The notes under the pieces are model-generated. The model did no database searches, had not been told where the DNA came from, and saw only the letters and a list, made by a program, of their open reading frames with translations. Shown piece after piece: positions 25,820 to 34,990 of a stretch of DNA of 36,970 bases. This DNA is from Pedobacter sp. V48 (GTDB lineage: Bacteria; Bacteroidota; Bacteroidia; Sphingobacteriales; Sphingobacteriaceae), in the NCBI RefSeq assembly GCF_000523515.1, contig NZ_AWRU01000034.1:400543-437512 (forward strand), written 5' to 3'. Positions within the stretch are counted from its first letter, which is position 1. Each line of letters opens with the position of its first letter. The translations under genes and the position numbers were made by a program.

Positions 25820-25902
25820 AAAATTTAGTTAAGTCCCTAAATCTATTACAAAAAAGCCGGAATTAAAATCTTGTGGTCTGTGTCCAGGGCTAAAAACTAT
25901 AA

Positions 25903-25947
25903 ATTCTTGCTAGCTTTTGCATATTTGTTACAAAAGCTAGCAAGAAT
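25903..25947 (-). terminator. Terminator of the GH92 gene
   Basis: A perfect 17-bp stem (arms 25903-25919 and 25931-25947) with an 11-nt loop, 6 nt past the GH92 stop and followed on the minus strand by TTTATAGTTTTT. Confidence 0.8.
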
Positions 25948-25952
25948 CCTCA

Positions 25953-28127
25953 TTATTTTGTGATGATTTCTAGATTGCCGCCGCTCTTAAACAGGTCATG
26001 GGATACAAAGTAGCCTTTGTTCTCTACTCCGTTAACTTTTATAGCGGTAATTCCTCGTCCTTTTCCAGGTTTTTTGATGGTTAATGTTTTGTTGGTGTTT
26101 GTTTTCCAAACCACTTCATCAAAGAGAGGGGCTGTCACGAGGTATTCAGGGTCTGTTGCAGAAAATGTGTACAAACCTAATGCGCTCAACACATACCATG
26201 CAGACATTTCTCCGGCATCATCCATTCCGGAAAGTGCGAGGCCCTCAGGGCCAATTCCATACAGCTCGTTCAATATTTTGTCGATGATTTTCTGTGACTT
26301 TTCTGGCTTGCCTATAAAGTGATAAGCAAAAGGAGCTTCATGATCTGGCTGATTGCCATGACAGTACTGACCGATCATTGTTTCTACATTTCGGGCGATG
26401 TACTTAGGGTTCCATGGTACGGTAAACAATGAATCAAGTTTTGATTCAAAACCCGCTGGTCCGCCATACAATTCAATTAATCCCGGCATATCATGAGGAG
26501 CAAAGAAAGATACCTGCCAGGCATTAGCCTCTCTGTACATATACTCATAGTATGGATACTGAGGGTTAAAATTCTTAATCCAATCGCCATTTGCCAATCT
26601 ACCCCTCATGAAACGTGTAGAGGGATCAAACATGTTTTTAAAGTTTTTTGATCTGGCCATTAAAATCCTGTAGTTGGTTGTGTCGCCAAGCTTCTTCGCC
26701 ATTTGTGCAAGGGAATAATCATCATATGAATATTCCAGGGTTTTTGATACCCCTGCATTGGCTTTAGTTTCTACATGCGGATTAGCAATATCAGGATCCG
26801 AGATGTAACCTTTTTGAATGTATTCCTCCAGATGAGGTCGTGCACCTGGCGATACATTTGCGTTTCTTAAAAGCAGCTTATAAGTGCCTTCCACGTCGAA
26901 ATTGTCAATTCCTCTCAAGTATGCTCCAACAATAGATGACGCGCCATGATCTCCATGGAAAAACGTAGGGATAAATCCAGTTTTATCGCCAACATCCTTC
27001 ATTGATTTGATCACATCTAGTGCAACCTTAGGAGAAATGAGTCCTAAAAGCACATCTTTATTACGATATGTATCCCATAAGGAAGGTTCTGTGTAGTAGT
27101 TAAAGTCTGCTTTCCCTGCCTTCTTTTTTGCATCTGTATATTCTCCATTTACATCGCTTCGTAATGCAGGCCATAGCAAAGATCTGTACAAAGAAGAATA
27201 AAGCATTTGTTTTTGCTTTTCAGTACCGCCTTTTACCTGTATAGATGACAATATCGTTTCCCATGTTTGGGTTCCTTCGTTGCGGATTTGATTAAACGAT
27301 TTAGTTCCAATTTCTTTTTCAAGGTTTTCTTTTGCATTTTCAGTACTTACAAAAGACAAACCTATTTTAAGTTCAATCGGTTCTTTGCCTCCATCTGCCA
27401 GGTGAACCATAGCAAAGCCTTTTCTTGAACCTTCTTCCTGTTTTTCCAGCTTTTCAATATTATTGTTCAGTTTGGCATAAAAATAAATTACCTCGCCAAC
27501 GTTTTGAAATCCTTGCAGGTCGGTATTTCCTACCTGTTCAATTTTCCAGTTTCCTACTCTGTTGTTTGCTTTACCAAGGTCAAAGAGGATTTTGCGGCCG
27601 GTTTTGTTTTTATATTCATATTTATGATAGCCGGATCTTAATGTAGAGGTAAGACTTACGTTAACATCATAATCATCCAGGTATACCTGATAAAAGCCCG
27701 GTGCTGAACTCTCTTTTTTATGAGAAAAATGGGAACCGAACTTGCCATCCTGATCTGGAGTTGTTGATTTTCCGGAAACAGGAAGGATAGGGATATTGCA
27801 AAGATTCCAGTGGCCTTTATTGGTATGGGTAAAACCATAAATCATATTGTCTTCATATTCATATCCGGCACCCGATCCATATTCTGTAATGGGGCTAAGT
27901 TGTACCATGGCGTTAGGCATAGAACTGCCTGGAAAGGTAAGTCCTGCCCACGATCTCCATCCTTTAGGTAAGTTATAACCAAGGATCGCTGAATCGGTAA
28001 GTGGTGCGGTACCAATAAAAGTATTTACATACTTGGTAAAACTTTTTGTTTTCTGGCCCTTACTTACATTAAAAGATGCAAGTAGAGCGATCAGCATTAA
28101 GCTTAGGTTTTTAATTCTGAGTTTCAT
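25953..28127 (-). CDS. GH92 family glycosidase (alpha-1,2-mannosidase-like)
   Basis: 724 aa with a signal peptide (to about residue 24, NVSKGQ). The start of the mature enzyme, YVNTFIGT, then FPGSSMPNAMVQLSP and GYEYEDNMIYGFTHTNKGH are GH92 marks. So are SLWDTYRNKDVL in the centre, GNQPDHEAPFAY, and MDDAGEMSAWYVLSALGLYTF near the end. GH92 enzymes are calcium-dependent inverting exo-alpha-mannosidases that trim N-glycan or yeast mannan in the periplasm. No SusC/D pair or other mannan gene sits beside it, so it is not part of an obvious polysaccharide-utilisation locus here. A -7 element lies at 28155-28162 and a strong terminator follows. Confidence 0.93.
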   Translation of the reverse strand: MKLRIKNLSLMLIALLASFNVSKGQKTKSFTKYVNTFIGTAPLTDSAILGYNLPKGWRSWAGLTFPGSSMPNAMVQLSPITEYGSGAGYEYEDNMIYGFTHTNKGHWNLCNIPILPVSGKSTTPDQDGKFGSHFSHKKESSAPGFYQVYLDDYDVNVSLTSTLRSGYHKYEYKNKTGRKILFDLGKANNRVGNWKIEQVGNTDLQGFQNVGEVIYFYAKLNNNIEKLEKQEEGSRKGFAMVHLADGGKEPIELKIGLSFVSTENAKENLEKEIGTKSFNQIRNEGTQTWETILSSIQVKGGTEKQKQMLYSSLYRSLLWPALRSDVNGEYTDAKKKAGKADFNYYTEPSLWDTYRNKDVLLGLISPKVALDVIKSMKDVGDKTGFIPTFFHGDHGASSIVGAYLRGIDNFDVEGTYKLLLRNANVSPGARPHLEEYIQKGYISDPDIANPHVETKANAGVSKTLEYSYDDYSLAQMAKKLGDTTNYRILMARSKNFKNMFDPSTRFMRGRLANGDWIKNFNPQYPYYEYMYREANAWQVSFFAPHDMPGLIELYGGPAGFESKLDSLFTVPWNPKYIARNVETMIGQYCHGNQPDHEAPFAYHFIGKPEKSQKIIDKILNELYGIGPEGLALSGMDDAGEMSAWYVLSALGLYTFSATDPEYLVTAPLFDEVVWKTNTNKTLTIKKPGKGRGITAIKVNGVENKGYFVSHDLFKSGGNLEIITK

Positions 28128-28154
28128 TTTAATTTAAACATTTGTGTTGTTTAC

Positions 28155-28162
28155 CAAATATA
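28155..28162 (-). promoter_or_regulatory. -7 promoter element for the GH92 gene
   Basis: The minus strand reads TATATTTG, an exact TAnnTTTG match 27 nt before the GH92 start. The expected -33 TTG is not found. Confidence 0.45.
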
Positions 28163-28165
28163 TAA

Positions 28166-28894
<729 letters not shown>

Positions 28895-28901
28895 ATAATT
28901 T

Positions 28902-29528
28902 ATGATGATTCAGAACAAAAAAATCACTACACTTTTTACTGATATAGGTGGGGTATTACTCACTAACGGCTGGGACAGGAAGGCAAGAGCCGAAGCAGCA
29001 CAACTATTTAATCTGGATCTTATAGAGGTGGAAGAAAGACATCACCTCACTTTTGATACTTACGAGGTTGGAAAAATTACGCTTGATGAGTACTTGGAAA
29101 GGCTTGTGTTTTATGAAGACCGGGATTATTCCAAGGAAGACTTCAAAGAGTTTATGGTCAGTAAATCTCTTCCATATCATGATATGATTAAACTGATATG
29201 CGATCTAAAGAAGAAGTATAACTTAAAGGTGGCAGTGATCAGTAACGAAGGGAGAGAGCTTAATCAGTATCGGATCAGTACTTTCAAATTAAATGAATTT
29301 GTTGATTTTTTCATCTCTTCGAGTTTTGTCCATTTCAGAAAGCCTGATGCAGATATCTTTAAGGTCGCTATAGACATTTCTCAAAGCGATGTCGAAACAA
29401 GTATATATATAGACGACAGGATGCTTTTTGTGCAGATAGCGGAGGGGCTGGGGCTAACCGGAATCTGCCATACAGACTATGAAGACACCAAAATGAAACT
29501 GGAACAACTCGGCTTAAGTGTCGATTGA
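28902..29528 (+). CDS. HAD family hydrolase (subfamily IA)
   Basis: 208 aa. HAD motif I is FTDIGGVLL, with the nucleophilic Asp and a Gly where many phosphatases have the second Asp. Motif II is the Ser of VAVISNEG, motif III the Lys of HFRKPDADIF, and motif IV IYIDDRMLF. The alpha-helical cap between motifs I and II marks subfamily IA. The Gly replacement occurs in YihX-like and epoxide-hydrolase-like members, so phosphatase activity is likely but not assured. ATG codons at 28902 and 28905 are adjacent. It is cotranscribed with the O-methyltransferase, which may mean a common substrate or only chance pairing. Confidence 0.88.
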   Translation: MMIQNKKITTLFTDIGGVLLTNGWDRKARAEAAQLFNLDLIEVEERHHLTFDTYEVGKITLDEYLERLVFYEDRDYSKEDFKEFMVSKSLPYHDMIKLICDLKKKYNLKVAVISNEGRELNQYRISTFKLNEFVDFFISSSFVHFRKPDADIFKVAIDISQSDVETSIYIDDRMLFVQIAEGLGLTGICHTDYEDTKMKLEQLGLSVD

Positions 29529-29553
29529 TTGCATATCTAAAAAATAATTACAG

Positions 29554-29584
29554 CCGTTGGTCGAAATTTTTAGGGAGTTTGTCG
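29554..29584 (+). promoter_or_regulatory. LytTR-like direct repeat upstream of the GIN-domain gene
   Basis: CCGTTGGTCG and GAGTTTGTCG are imperfect direct repeats with starts 21 nt apart, two helical turns, leaving about 13 nt between cores. LytTR-family response regulators bind direct repeats around a GTT core with 12-13 nt between them. The match is partial and inferred by eye. Confidence 0.35.
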
Positions 29585-29690
29585 TGAGTTACACGATGCT
29601 GGTATAATACGCCGAATTTGGCTGAAACGAAAGGGGAGTAGTGACGTCTTATTAATAAAAACAATAAGAAAAATCCTAAAACATAAAGTC

Positions 29691-30296
29691 ATGAAAACCC
29701 TAACAAAAGCACTATTCGGAACAGCATTAGCAGCAATCTTTTTAACCTCTTTGGCAATGACAACTTTAGCTGCCAATAACATTGAGATTACTTCAGTAAA
29801 AACAACTTCAAAAGGAATCAACAGAATTTGGGTTGCGGGAAATGTGAAGATTGTATTGACCCAAAGTGATAAGGAAGGGGTTTTTGTTAATGAAAACTTC
29901 AATGCAAATAATACATCAGTTTTAAGAAGAGGAGAAACTTTGTTTATCAACTCTACAGAAAGTAATCAGGTTACCGTAAATGTTTCTGTAAAGGATCTGC
30001 AAAGAATAGAAGCGGCAGGTGGTTCAGTAGTTGTGACCAAAGGCACCTTTGATGTAAAATATCTTCAGTTGTTTTTAAGCCAAAGTGCAACAGCTAAAAT
30101 TAACTCTAGGGTGGGTAGTTTATATACAGTGATCAGTGAGGATGCAGTGTTAAAGATGAGTGGTAGTTCAGATGAGCATACCTTGATCGCAAGCAATATG
30201 GAGAATGTTAAATTTGATAATTTTGCCAGTTTGAAAACAGAGAATTTAAGTGAAGGGGTGATTATGAGTGCTGATAAAACAGCGGCAATAAAGTAA
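29691..30296 (+). CDS. Secreted GIN-domain (DUF2807-like) protein
   Basis: 201 aa with a signal peptide (residues 1-27, ending TTLAA). The mature part is a single right-handed beta-helix-like GIN domain (head GIN, DUF2807): repeated short strands such as INRIWVAGNVKIVLTQSD, VSVKDLQRIEAAGGSVVV, and SGSSDEHTLIASNMENVKF. The family is abundant in Bacteroidota and thought to act in the periplasm or at the cell surface, but no biochemical role is fixed. It stands alone with its own terminator. The upstream 162 nt contain a possible LytTR-type direct repeat, which would suggest regulation by a response regulator. Confidence 0.82.
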   Translation: MKTLTKALFGTALAAIFLTSLAMTTLAANNIEITSVKTTSKGINRIWVAGNVKIVLTQSDKEGVFVNENFNANNTSVLRRGETLFINSTESNQVTVNVSVKDLQRIEAAGGSVVVTKGTFDVKYLQLFLSQSATAKINSRVGSLYTVISEDAVLKMSGSSDEHTLIASNMENVKFDNFASLKTENLSEGVIMSADKTAAIK

Positions 30297-30318
30297 AATA
30301 AAACGCTTAATCCATGAG

Positions 30319-30346
30319 AAAGCCCGGTATTACCGGGCTTTTTTTA
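30319..30346 (+). terminator. Terminator after the GIN-domain gene
   Basis: AAAGCCCGGT (30319-30328) pairs with ACCGGGCTTT (30332-30341) around ATT, followed by more T. Confidence 0.9.
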
Positions 30347-30363
30347 TGACTTTTCAGCTTAAT

Positions 30364-31920
30364 TTAGGGCATTGGACTTTCGTCGGCCTTATTTATTTCG
30401 CTTTTGGTAGGGGCAGCATCTTGTGCATCCGCGGGCTCCGAACCTTTCAGATAATTAGGCAGGTTTAATCCGGCCATATTAAACAAGTCATTAAGCGGGG
30501 GAACAGTTTTCATCATTCCCGAAACAAAATTGGCGGTAGATGAATTGCCGTTTTCATTAGCACCATTGCCAGAATCCCACACCGTGATCTTGTCGATCTT
30601 AATGTTTTTCACTGCTTCGACCTGTGTTTTCACCAATTCCGGTAATTTCTCAATTAGCAATAACTGGAATGCTTTGGTTGGATCGCCACCCGCAGCGGCT
30701 ACTACTTCTTTATAACCTTCTGCCTGTTTCGTTAGTATTTCGAATAAACCTTTTGCTTCAGCTTCCATTTTTGCAAAGATGGCATCTGCTTCACCCTTCG
30801 CATTTTCCCTAATGGTTTCGGCGTCTGCCTGTGCTTGTATAATTGCCCTTTGCTTGGCAATTTCAGCAGGAATAACAATATTGGCAATCTGTGTTGCCCT
30901 TTCTCGTTCAGAACGGGCCGCCTCGGCTTTTTGTTCAGCAAGGTATGAAGCTTCTAAAGCCTGAGCCTGTTGAACCTTTTCAGCAGAAACAGCTATTTTT
31001 AGCGATTCAGCTTCTTTCTCTCTACGAAGTGCATCGGAATTAGCAATGTCTATTTTTGCTTCATTTTCCCCCTTTACAGCGATGGCATTGGCTTCTGAAG
31101 TTTTGATACGTGTATCTCTCTCCGCTTCAGCCTTACCAATTCTCTCATCTTTAACGGCTGAGGCAATGCTGATTTCTCGATCTTTTTGAGTGATGGCAAT
31201 TTTAACATCACGCTCACGCTGGGTCTCGGCAATCTGAACGTCTTTTTCCCTGTCGGCAATAGCTTTACCAGTTTCACCTATTTTGGTTTGTTCTGCCACA
31301 CTAATCAAAGCCTCGTTAATAGCCTTTGCTGCGGCTTCCTTACCAAGCGCTTCTATATATCCAGACTCATCCTTGATATCTGTAACGTTAACGTTGATCA
31401 GTTTGAGTCCGATTTTTTTAAGCTCAGCATCTACATTTTTCGAGATGTTATCCAGAAACTTATCCCTGTCGGAGTTTATTTCTTCAATGGTCATGGTGGC
31501 AATAACCAAACGGAGCTGTCCAAAAAGAATATCCTTTGCCAATTCCTGTATCTCTGGTGCGGCAAGGCCAAGCAATCGTTCAGCAGCATTGTTCATGCTG
31601 TCGCTTTCTGTTGAAATGGCAATTGTAAAGCGACAAGGAACATCAACTCTGATGTTCTGACGGCTTAGCGCATTTACTAAGTTCGCCTCAATTGAAATCG
31701 GCTTAAGGTCAAGGTATGCGAAATCCTGAATAACCGGCCAGATAAAGGCGCCTCCGCCATGAATACACTTTGCAGAAGTACCCCCGGTTTTTCCGTAAAT
31801 AACCAATATTTTGTCGGAAGGACACCTTTTGTAGCGGGCAATTAATGCCGATAGCATTACAAAAATAACGATAACGGCAACAACGATGATGGTAAGTGGT
31901 GATTGTAAGATGTTTTCCAT
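30364..31920 (-). CDS. Flotillin family protein (SPFH/band 7)
   Basis: 518 aa. One N-terminal membrane segment (about residues 10-28) is followed by the SPFH domain (CPSDKILVIYGKTGG, IRVDVPCRFTIAI, LIAVNVTDI-type strand). A long coiled coil rich in Ala, Glu, Lys and Gln (about residues 200-400) carries the flotillin-type KAEAER and QKEI-like repeats. The C-terminal segment is polar and low in complexity. Flotillins oligomerise into rings that organise membrane microdomains and fluidity. It is preceded, 1 nt away, by an NfeD/YqiJ-like membrane gene, the standard bacterial partner, so they form an operon and probably a complex. Confidence 0.93.
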   Translation of the reverse strand: MENILQSPLTIIVVAVIVIFVMLSALIARYKRCPSDKILVIYGKTGGTSAKCIHGGGAFIWPVIQDFAYLDLKPISIEANLVNALSRQNIRVDVPCRFTIAISTESDSMNNAAERLLGLAAPEIQELAKDILFGQLRLVIATMTIEEINSDRDKFLDNISKNVDAELKKIGLKLINVNVTDIKDESGYIEALGKEAAAKAINEALISVAEQTKIGETGKAIADREKDVQIAETQRERDVKIAITQKDREISIASAVKDERIGKAEAERDTRIKTSEANAIAVKGENEAKIDIANSDALRREKEAESLKIAVSAEKVQQAQALEASYLAEQKAEAARSERERATQIANIVIPAEIAKQRAIIQAQADAETIRENAKGEADAIFAKMEAEAKGLFEILTKQAEGYKEVVAAAGGDPTKAFQLLLIEKLPELVKTQVEAVKNIKIDKITVWDSGNGANENGNSSTANFVSGMMKTVPPLNDLFNMAGLNLPNYLKGSEPADAQDAAPTKSEINKADESPMP

Positions 31921-31921
31921 T

Positions 31922-32488
31922 CTAAATTCTTTCTACTAGGACTATGTTTTGGGTTTCTATACTAATGATGGTTACAGTTGATGCACTTTCTATTGATTCC
32001 CCATTGGTAATGGCATCAATTTCCCGAAAGGATCCGTTAATGCTGATCTGGATTTTACCGGTTCCTGTTTTATTTGCGGGAATGCGCAGATATACAGTAG
32101 CATTTTTGTTTAAGGTTGATTCTATCTTAAAAGTATTGTTCTCGGCCAGCTTTTGAATTTGCTTCATTATTAGGAAAAACAAAAAGATAAAACCAGCTCC
32201 CACTAAAACGGATATGGTGATAAGTAAAGGTTTATTCGTAATAATGGAGTAAAATGAGATACCGGCCCAACTCAACCCCAAAAGAAAGTTAATTAAATTT
32301 CTGAATGAGAATAACTGAAAGGGGGCATCAGCATGGTCAAGATTTCCATCAAAATCAGCGTCCATTCCGTCTGCAGAATCAACACCAATAAATGTTAAAA
32401 TAGTTTGAATTATAAATATCAAACTTACGGGTATAGCTATATACCAATATGCCCTTAGTAAGGGTTCGAGAGCGTTAAAGTAATCCAT
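31922..32488 (-). CDS. NfeD/YqiJ-like membrane protein with OB fold
   Basis: 188 aa. There are three likely membrane segments (about residues 15-34, 67-83 and 89-109). A C-terminal OB-fold-like domain follows (NKNATVYLRIPANKTGTGKIQIS, STVTIISIETQNIVLVERI), as in NfeD and YqiJ proteins. An acidic loop (DSADGMDADFDGNLDHAD) sits between the first two membrane segments, as in the YqiJ group. Its gene comes directly before flotillin on the minus strand with a 1-nt gap. The pair is thought to build flotillin membrane domains. An inverted repeat lies upstream, shared with the divergent ppnP gene. Confidence 0.85.
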   Translation of the reverse strand: MDYFNALEPLLRAYWYIAIPVSLIFIIQTILTFIGVDSADGMDADFDGNLDHADAPFQLFSFRNLINFLLGLSWAGISFYSIITNKPLLITISVLVGAGFIFLFFLIMKQIQKLAENNTFKIESTLNKNATVYLRIPANKTGTGKIQISINGSFREIDAITNGESIESASTVTIISIETQNIVLVERI

Positions 32489-32520
32489 TGTTGTAAAAAT
32501 ATAATTTTTCTAAAACTTAA

Positions 32521-32562
32521 CCAAACCAAAAATGGCATTAAAAAACCCAAATTTTGGTTTGG
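32521..32562. promoter_or_regulatory. Inverted repeat between nfeD-like and ppnP genes
   Basis: CCAAACCAAAA (32521-32531) and TTTTGGTTTGG (32552-32562) are perfect 11-bp complements, 20 nt apart. It sits 33 nt before the minus-strand nfeD-like gene. It may be an operator or a 5' leader hairpin; the lack of a T tract argues against a terminator. Confidence 0.4.
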
Positions 32563-32614
32563 AAATCCAGTCAGTAAACTTTATGAAAATTAACAATGGA
32601 GATTTATTAATTAA

Positions 32615-32622
32615 TACATTTG
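32615..32622 (+). promoter_or_regulatory. -7 promoter element for ppnP
   Basis: TACATTTG matches TAnnTTTG, 40 nt before the start codon. No clear -33 TTG at the right distance. Confidence 0.45.
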
Positions 32623-32662
32623 CGTTTAGTAACAACCTTTAACCGAATAAAAAACAATAATC

Positions 32663-32977
32663 ATGAGTAATTCTGATAACTCTTCTGAACTTAACGAGGT
32701 AGTATCTCACAATGTATATTTTGAAGGCAAAGTACAAAGCCTTGGCCTGGAAACGCTAAAAGGCAAAGCTACAGTTGGCGTAATGAAAAAGGGAACGTAT
32801 ACATTTTCTGCATCATCACCAGAAGAAATGGTAGTAGTGTCTGGTATTATGCATGTAAAACTTCCGGATGAAAGCTATAAGGAGTATAAAAGCCAGGAAA
32901 ATTTCCATGTAGCTGCGGGTACTTCTTTTGACATTATATGTAACGACGATGTAGCTTATATCTGCTATTACGGGTAA
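32663..32977 (+). CDS. ppnP: Pyrimidine/purine nucleoside phosphorylase PpnP (YaiE, DUF1255)
   Basis: 104 aa, a small cupin. Family stretches are HNVYFEGKVQSLGLE, TVGVMKKGTYTFSAS, EEMVVVSGIMHVKLP and FHVAAGTSFDI. PpnP splits nucleosides such as uridine, adenosine or inosine with phosphate to give the free base and ribose 1-phosphate. It is slightly longer than the E. coli protein (94 aa) because of a polar N-terminal extension. It has its own promoter element and is divergent from the flotillin operon. The following transporter is more than 80 nt away, with its own operator-like site, so it is probably a separate unit. Confidence 0.93.
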   Translation: MSNSDNSSELNEVVSHNVYFEGKVQSLGLETLKGKATVGVMKKGTYTFSASSPEEMVVVSGIMHVKLPDESYKEYKSQENFHVAAGTSFDIICNDDVAYICYYG

Positions 32978-33023
32978 TCCGATTCACGTCTTTTATCTAA
33001 AATCATATTGTTCTTGCGTATTT

Positions 33024-33050
33024 ATGCAAATTTGCATTTATTTGCATAAT
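33024..33050. promoter_or_regulatory. Palindromic operator-like site before the MFS-DeoR operon
   Basis: ATGCAAATTTGCAT (33024-33037) is a perfect 14-bp palindrome, and a further TTTGCATAA half-site follows at 33041-33049. Three copies of TTTGCAT or its complement lie within 27 bp, just before the transporter start. The natural candidate regulator is the DeoR-type protein of the same operon. Confidence 0.5.
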
Positions 33051-33060
33051 AATATGTATT

Positions 33061-34236
33061 ATGGACCTTATTGAAAAAACGATAAAGGCAAGGCGAGCCA
33101 CCAAAGCAGTATTCTTAGTATGCGGACTCGGCGTGTCGAGTTGGGCACCAATGGTTCCTTATGCTAAAGAAAGGCTTCAGTTAAACGATGCAAATTTAGG
33201 CTTGCTTCTTTTGCTTTTAGGTACCGGCGCAATCAGCATGATGCCCGTAAGTGGTATTTTGTCAAATCGCTATGGGAGCCGGATAGTTATGCTTTGCTCA
33301 GCTTTAGTTATGGCGCTCACGCTTCCATTGCTTTTAATTATGGATAATGTGATCTGGATGGGAGTGGTACTGTTCATATTCGGTTCAGCGGTTGGTACTG
33401 TTGATGTGGCCATGAACTCTCACGGAGTACATGTGCAAAACAGATTTGGTAAACCAATTATGTCGTCCCTTCACGGGCTTTTCAGTGTTGGCGGGCTTTT
33501 GGGCTCCCTGGGTTTGGGGTTCCTGATGAAACTTGGCCTGGAACCAATAACTGCCGCCGTAAGTATTGCTGTTTTGCTGATCATTATTGTTTCATGGAAA
33601 TACAGCTCATTATTTGACCAGCAGACCGAAAGAGATGCCATTAAAGATTTCTCTTCACATGATCAGAATAGCAATTCCAGCTCGTTCTCGTGGCTAACCG
33701 GAGGTGTTCTTTTTCTAGGAGCAATGTGTTTCGCTGTTTTTCTGGCCGAAGGATCGATGTTAGACTGGAGTGCAGTCTTTTTAACAGAAAACAGAAAAAT
33801 AGACGAAGAACTGGCTGGTGTTGGTTATGCAGCATTTTCAATTGCAATGGCCATTATGCGATTACTTGGAGATAAGCTGGTTTCCCATCTTGATGGGCCA
33901 AAAGTTGTTATTGGTGGAAGCCTTATTGGTGCCGCAGGTATCTTTTTAGTAATACTTACGCCTTGGTTGGTTACTGCATTGCTAGGTTTCATCTTATTGG
34001 GCTTAGGCGCAGCCAATATTGTTCCTGTGTTCATTAGCGAAGGTGGACGGTTAAAAAATGTTTCGGCCTCAGTATCCATTCCCGCAATTACCACCATCGG
34101 CTATGCCGGACAACTGGCCGGACCAGCAATGCTTGGATTCATTGCTCATCATTATTCATTGCCCATTGCTTTAGGCTTCAGCGGCTTTTTGCTTATTCTG
34201 GTAGCTGTTTTCTATAAAATGAAACCTAAACACTAG
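33061..34236 (+). CDS. MFS transporter (YbjJ-like)
   Basis: 391 aa with about twelve hydrophobic segments, the major facilitator pattern. The cytoplasmic loop between segments 2 and 3 carries SGILSNRYGSRIVM, a form of the family's G-X3-D-R-X-G-R-R motif. GTVDVAMNSHGVHVQ and SLHGLFSVGGLLGS are marks of the YbjJ/FucP-like branch. The substrate cannot be read from sequence; sugars or sugar derivatives are the usual guess for this branch. It lies 4 nt before a DeoR regulator and behind a palindromic site, so a self-regulated uptake operon is likely. Confidence 0.88.
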   Translation: MDLIEKTIKARRATKAVFLVCGLGVSSWAPMVPYAKERLQLNDANLGLLLLLLGTGAISMMPVSGILSNRYGSRIVMLCSALVMALTLPLLLIMDNVIWMGVVLFIFGSAVGTVDVAMNSHGVHVQNRFGKPIMSSLHGLFSVGGLLGSLGLGFLMKLGLEPITAAVSIAVLLIIIVSWKYSSLFDQQTERDAIKDFSSHDQNSNSSSFSWLTGGVLFLGAMCFAVFLAEGSMLDWSAVFLTENRKIDEELAGVGYAAFSIAMAIMRLLGDKLVSHLDGPKVVIGGSLIGAAGIFLVILTPWLVTALLGFILLGLGAANIVPVFISEGGRLKNVSASVSIPAITTIGYAGQLAGPAMLGFIAHHYSLPIALGFSGFLLILVAVFYKMKPKH

Positions 34237-34240
34237 TGTT

Positions 34241-34990
34241 ATGTTAAGAGAAGAACGGTTTGATCATATCATTAGTCTTTTAAAGCGTGATGGCAAAGTA
34301 GCTTACGATTTACTATCAGCCCAACTAAATGTTTCTGAAGATACCATCAGAAGAGATATTGAAACACTTCATAGTAACGGATTATTGACCAAGGTAAGAG
34401 GGGGCGCTATTTTACCTTCAAGAAACCCATTAAGTTTTCAGAATCGTACAGCGTATCTTACCGAAGGAAAAGATGTAATAGCCCTAAAGGCCCAGCAATT
34501 TATAAAAAAGGGGCAAACCGTGTTTATGGACGGGGGAACTACTATCTGTGCAATTGCTGCGCATTTGCCGCTAGATTCCAGCTTTAGAGTAGTTACTAAT
34601 AATCAGGCGCTTATTCCAATACTGTCAAAGTTTAAAGAAATTGAAATAATTGTACTTGGTGGGGTTTATAACCGTAATACGGAAACCAATACCGGTGTTA
34701 AGACTTGCGAAGAGGTTAAGCATTATGTAGCAGACTTGTATCTTATGGGAACATGTGCTGTGCAAAGTAAATTCGGAATTACCGCCGCAATAAATGAAGA
34801 TGGAGAAGTCAAACAGGCAATGCTAAATGCCTCAATAAAAAAGATTTCATTGAGTAACACGGAGAAATTGGATGGTGTGCATAGCTTTAAGGTATGCGAT
34901 ATGCAGCAAATAGATGTGCTGATTACTGATATCCCAAGTGACGATAGCAGATTGGATGCTTATCGCAATTTGGGAATAAAACTGGTTTAA
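34241..34990 (+). CDS. DeoR/GlpR family transcriptional regulator
   Basis: 249 aa, the normal length. The N-terminal helix-turn-helix reads LLSAQLNVSEDTIRRDIETL (residues about 24-43) and is followed by the family signature GLLTKVRGGAILP. The C-terminal sensor domain is phosphosugar-isomerase-like (VFMDGGTTICAIA, FRVVTNNQAL, LGGVYNRNTET). Such repressors release DNA on binding a sugar phosphate. It is the second gene of a tight operon with the MFS transporter, and probably acts on the palindrome before that gene. The sugar is not evident. Confidence 0.92.
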   Translation: MLREERFDHIISLLKRDGKVAYDLLSAQLNVSEDTIRRDIETLHSNGLLTKVRGGAILPSRNPLSFQNRTAYLTEGKDVIALKAQQFIKKGQTVFMDGGTTICAIAAHLPLDSSFRVVTNNQALIPILSKFKEIEIIVLGGVYNRNTETNTGVKTCEEVKHYVADLYLMGTCAVQSKFGITAAINEDGEVKQAMLNASIKKISLSNTEKLDGVHSFKVCDMQQIDVLITDIPSDDSRLDAYRNLGIKLV

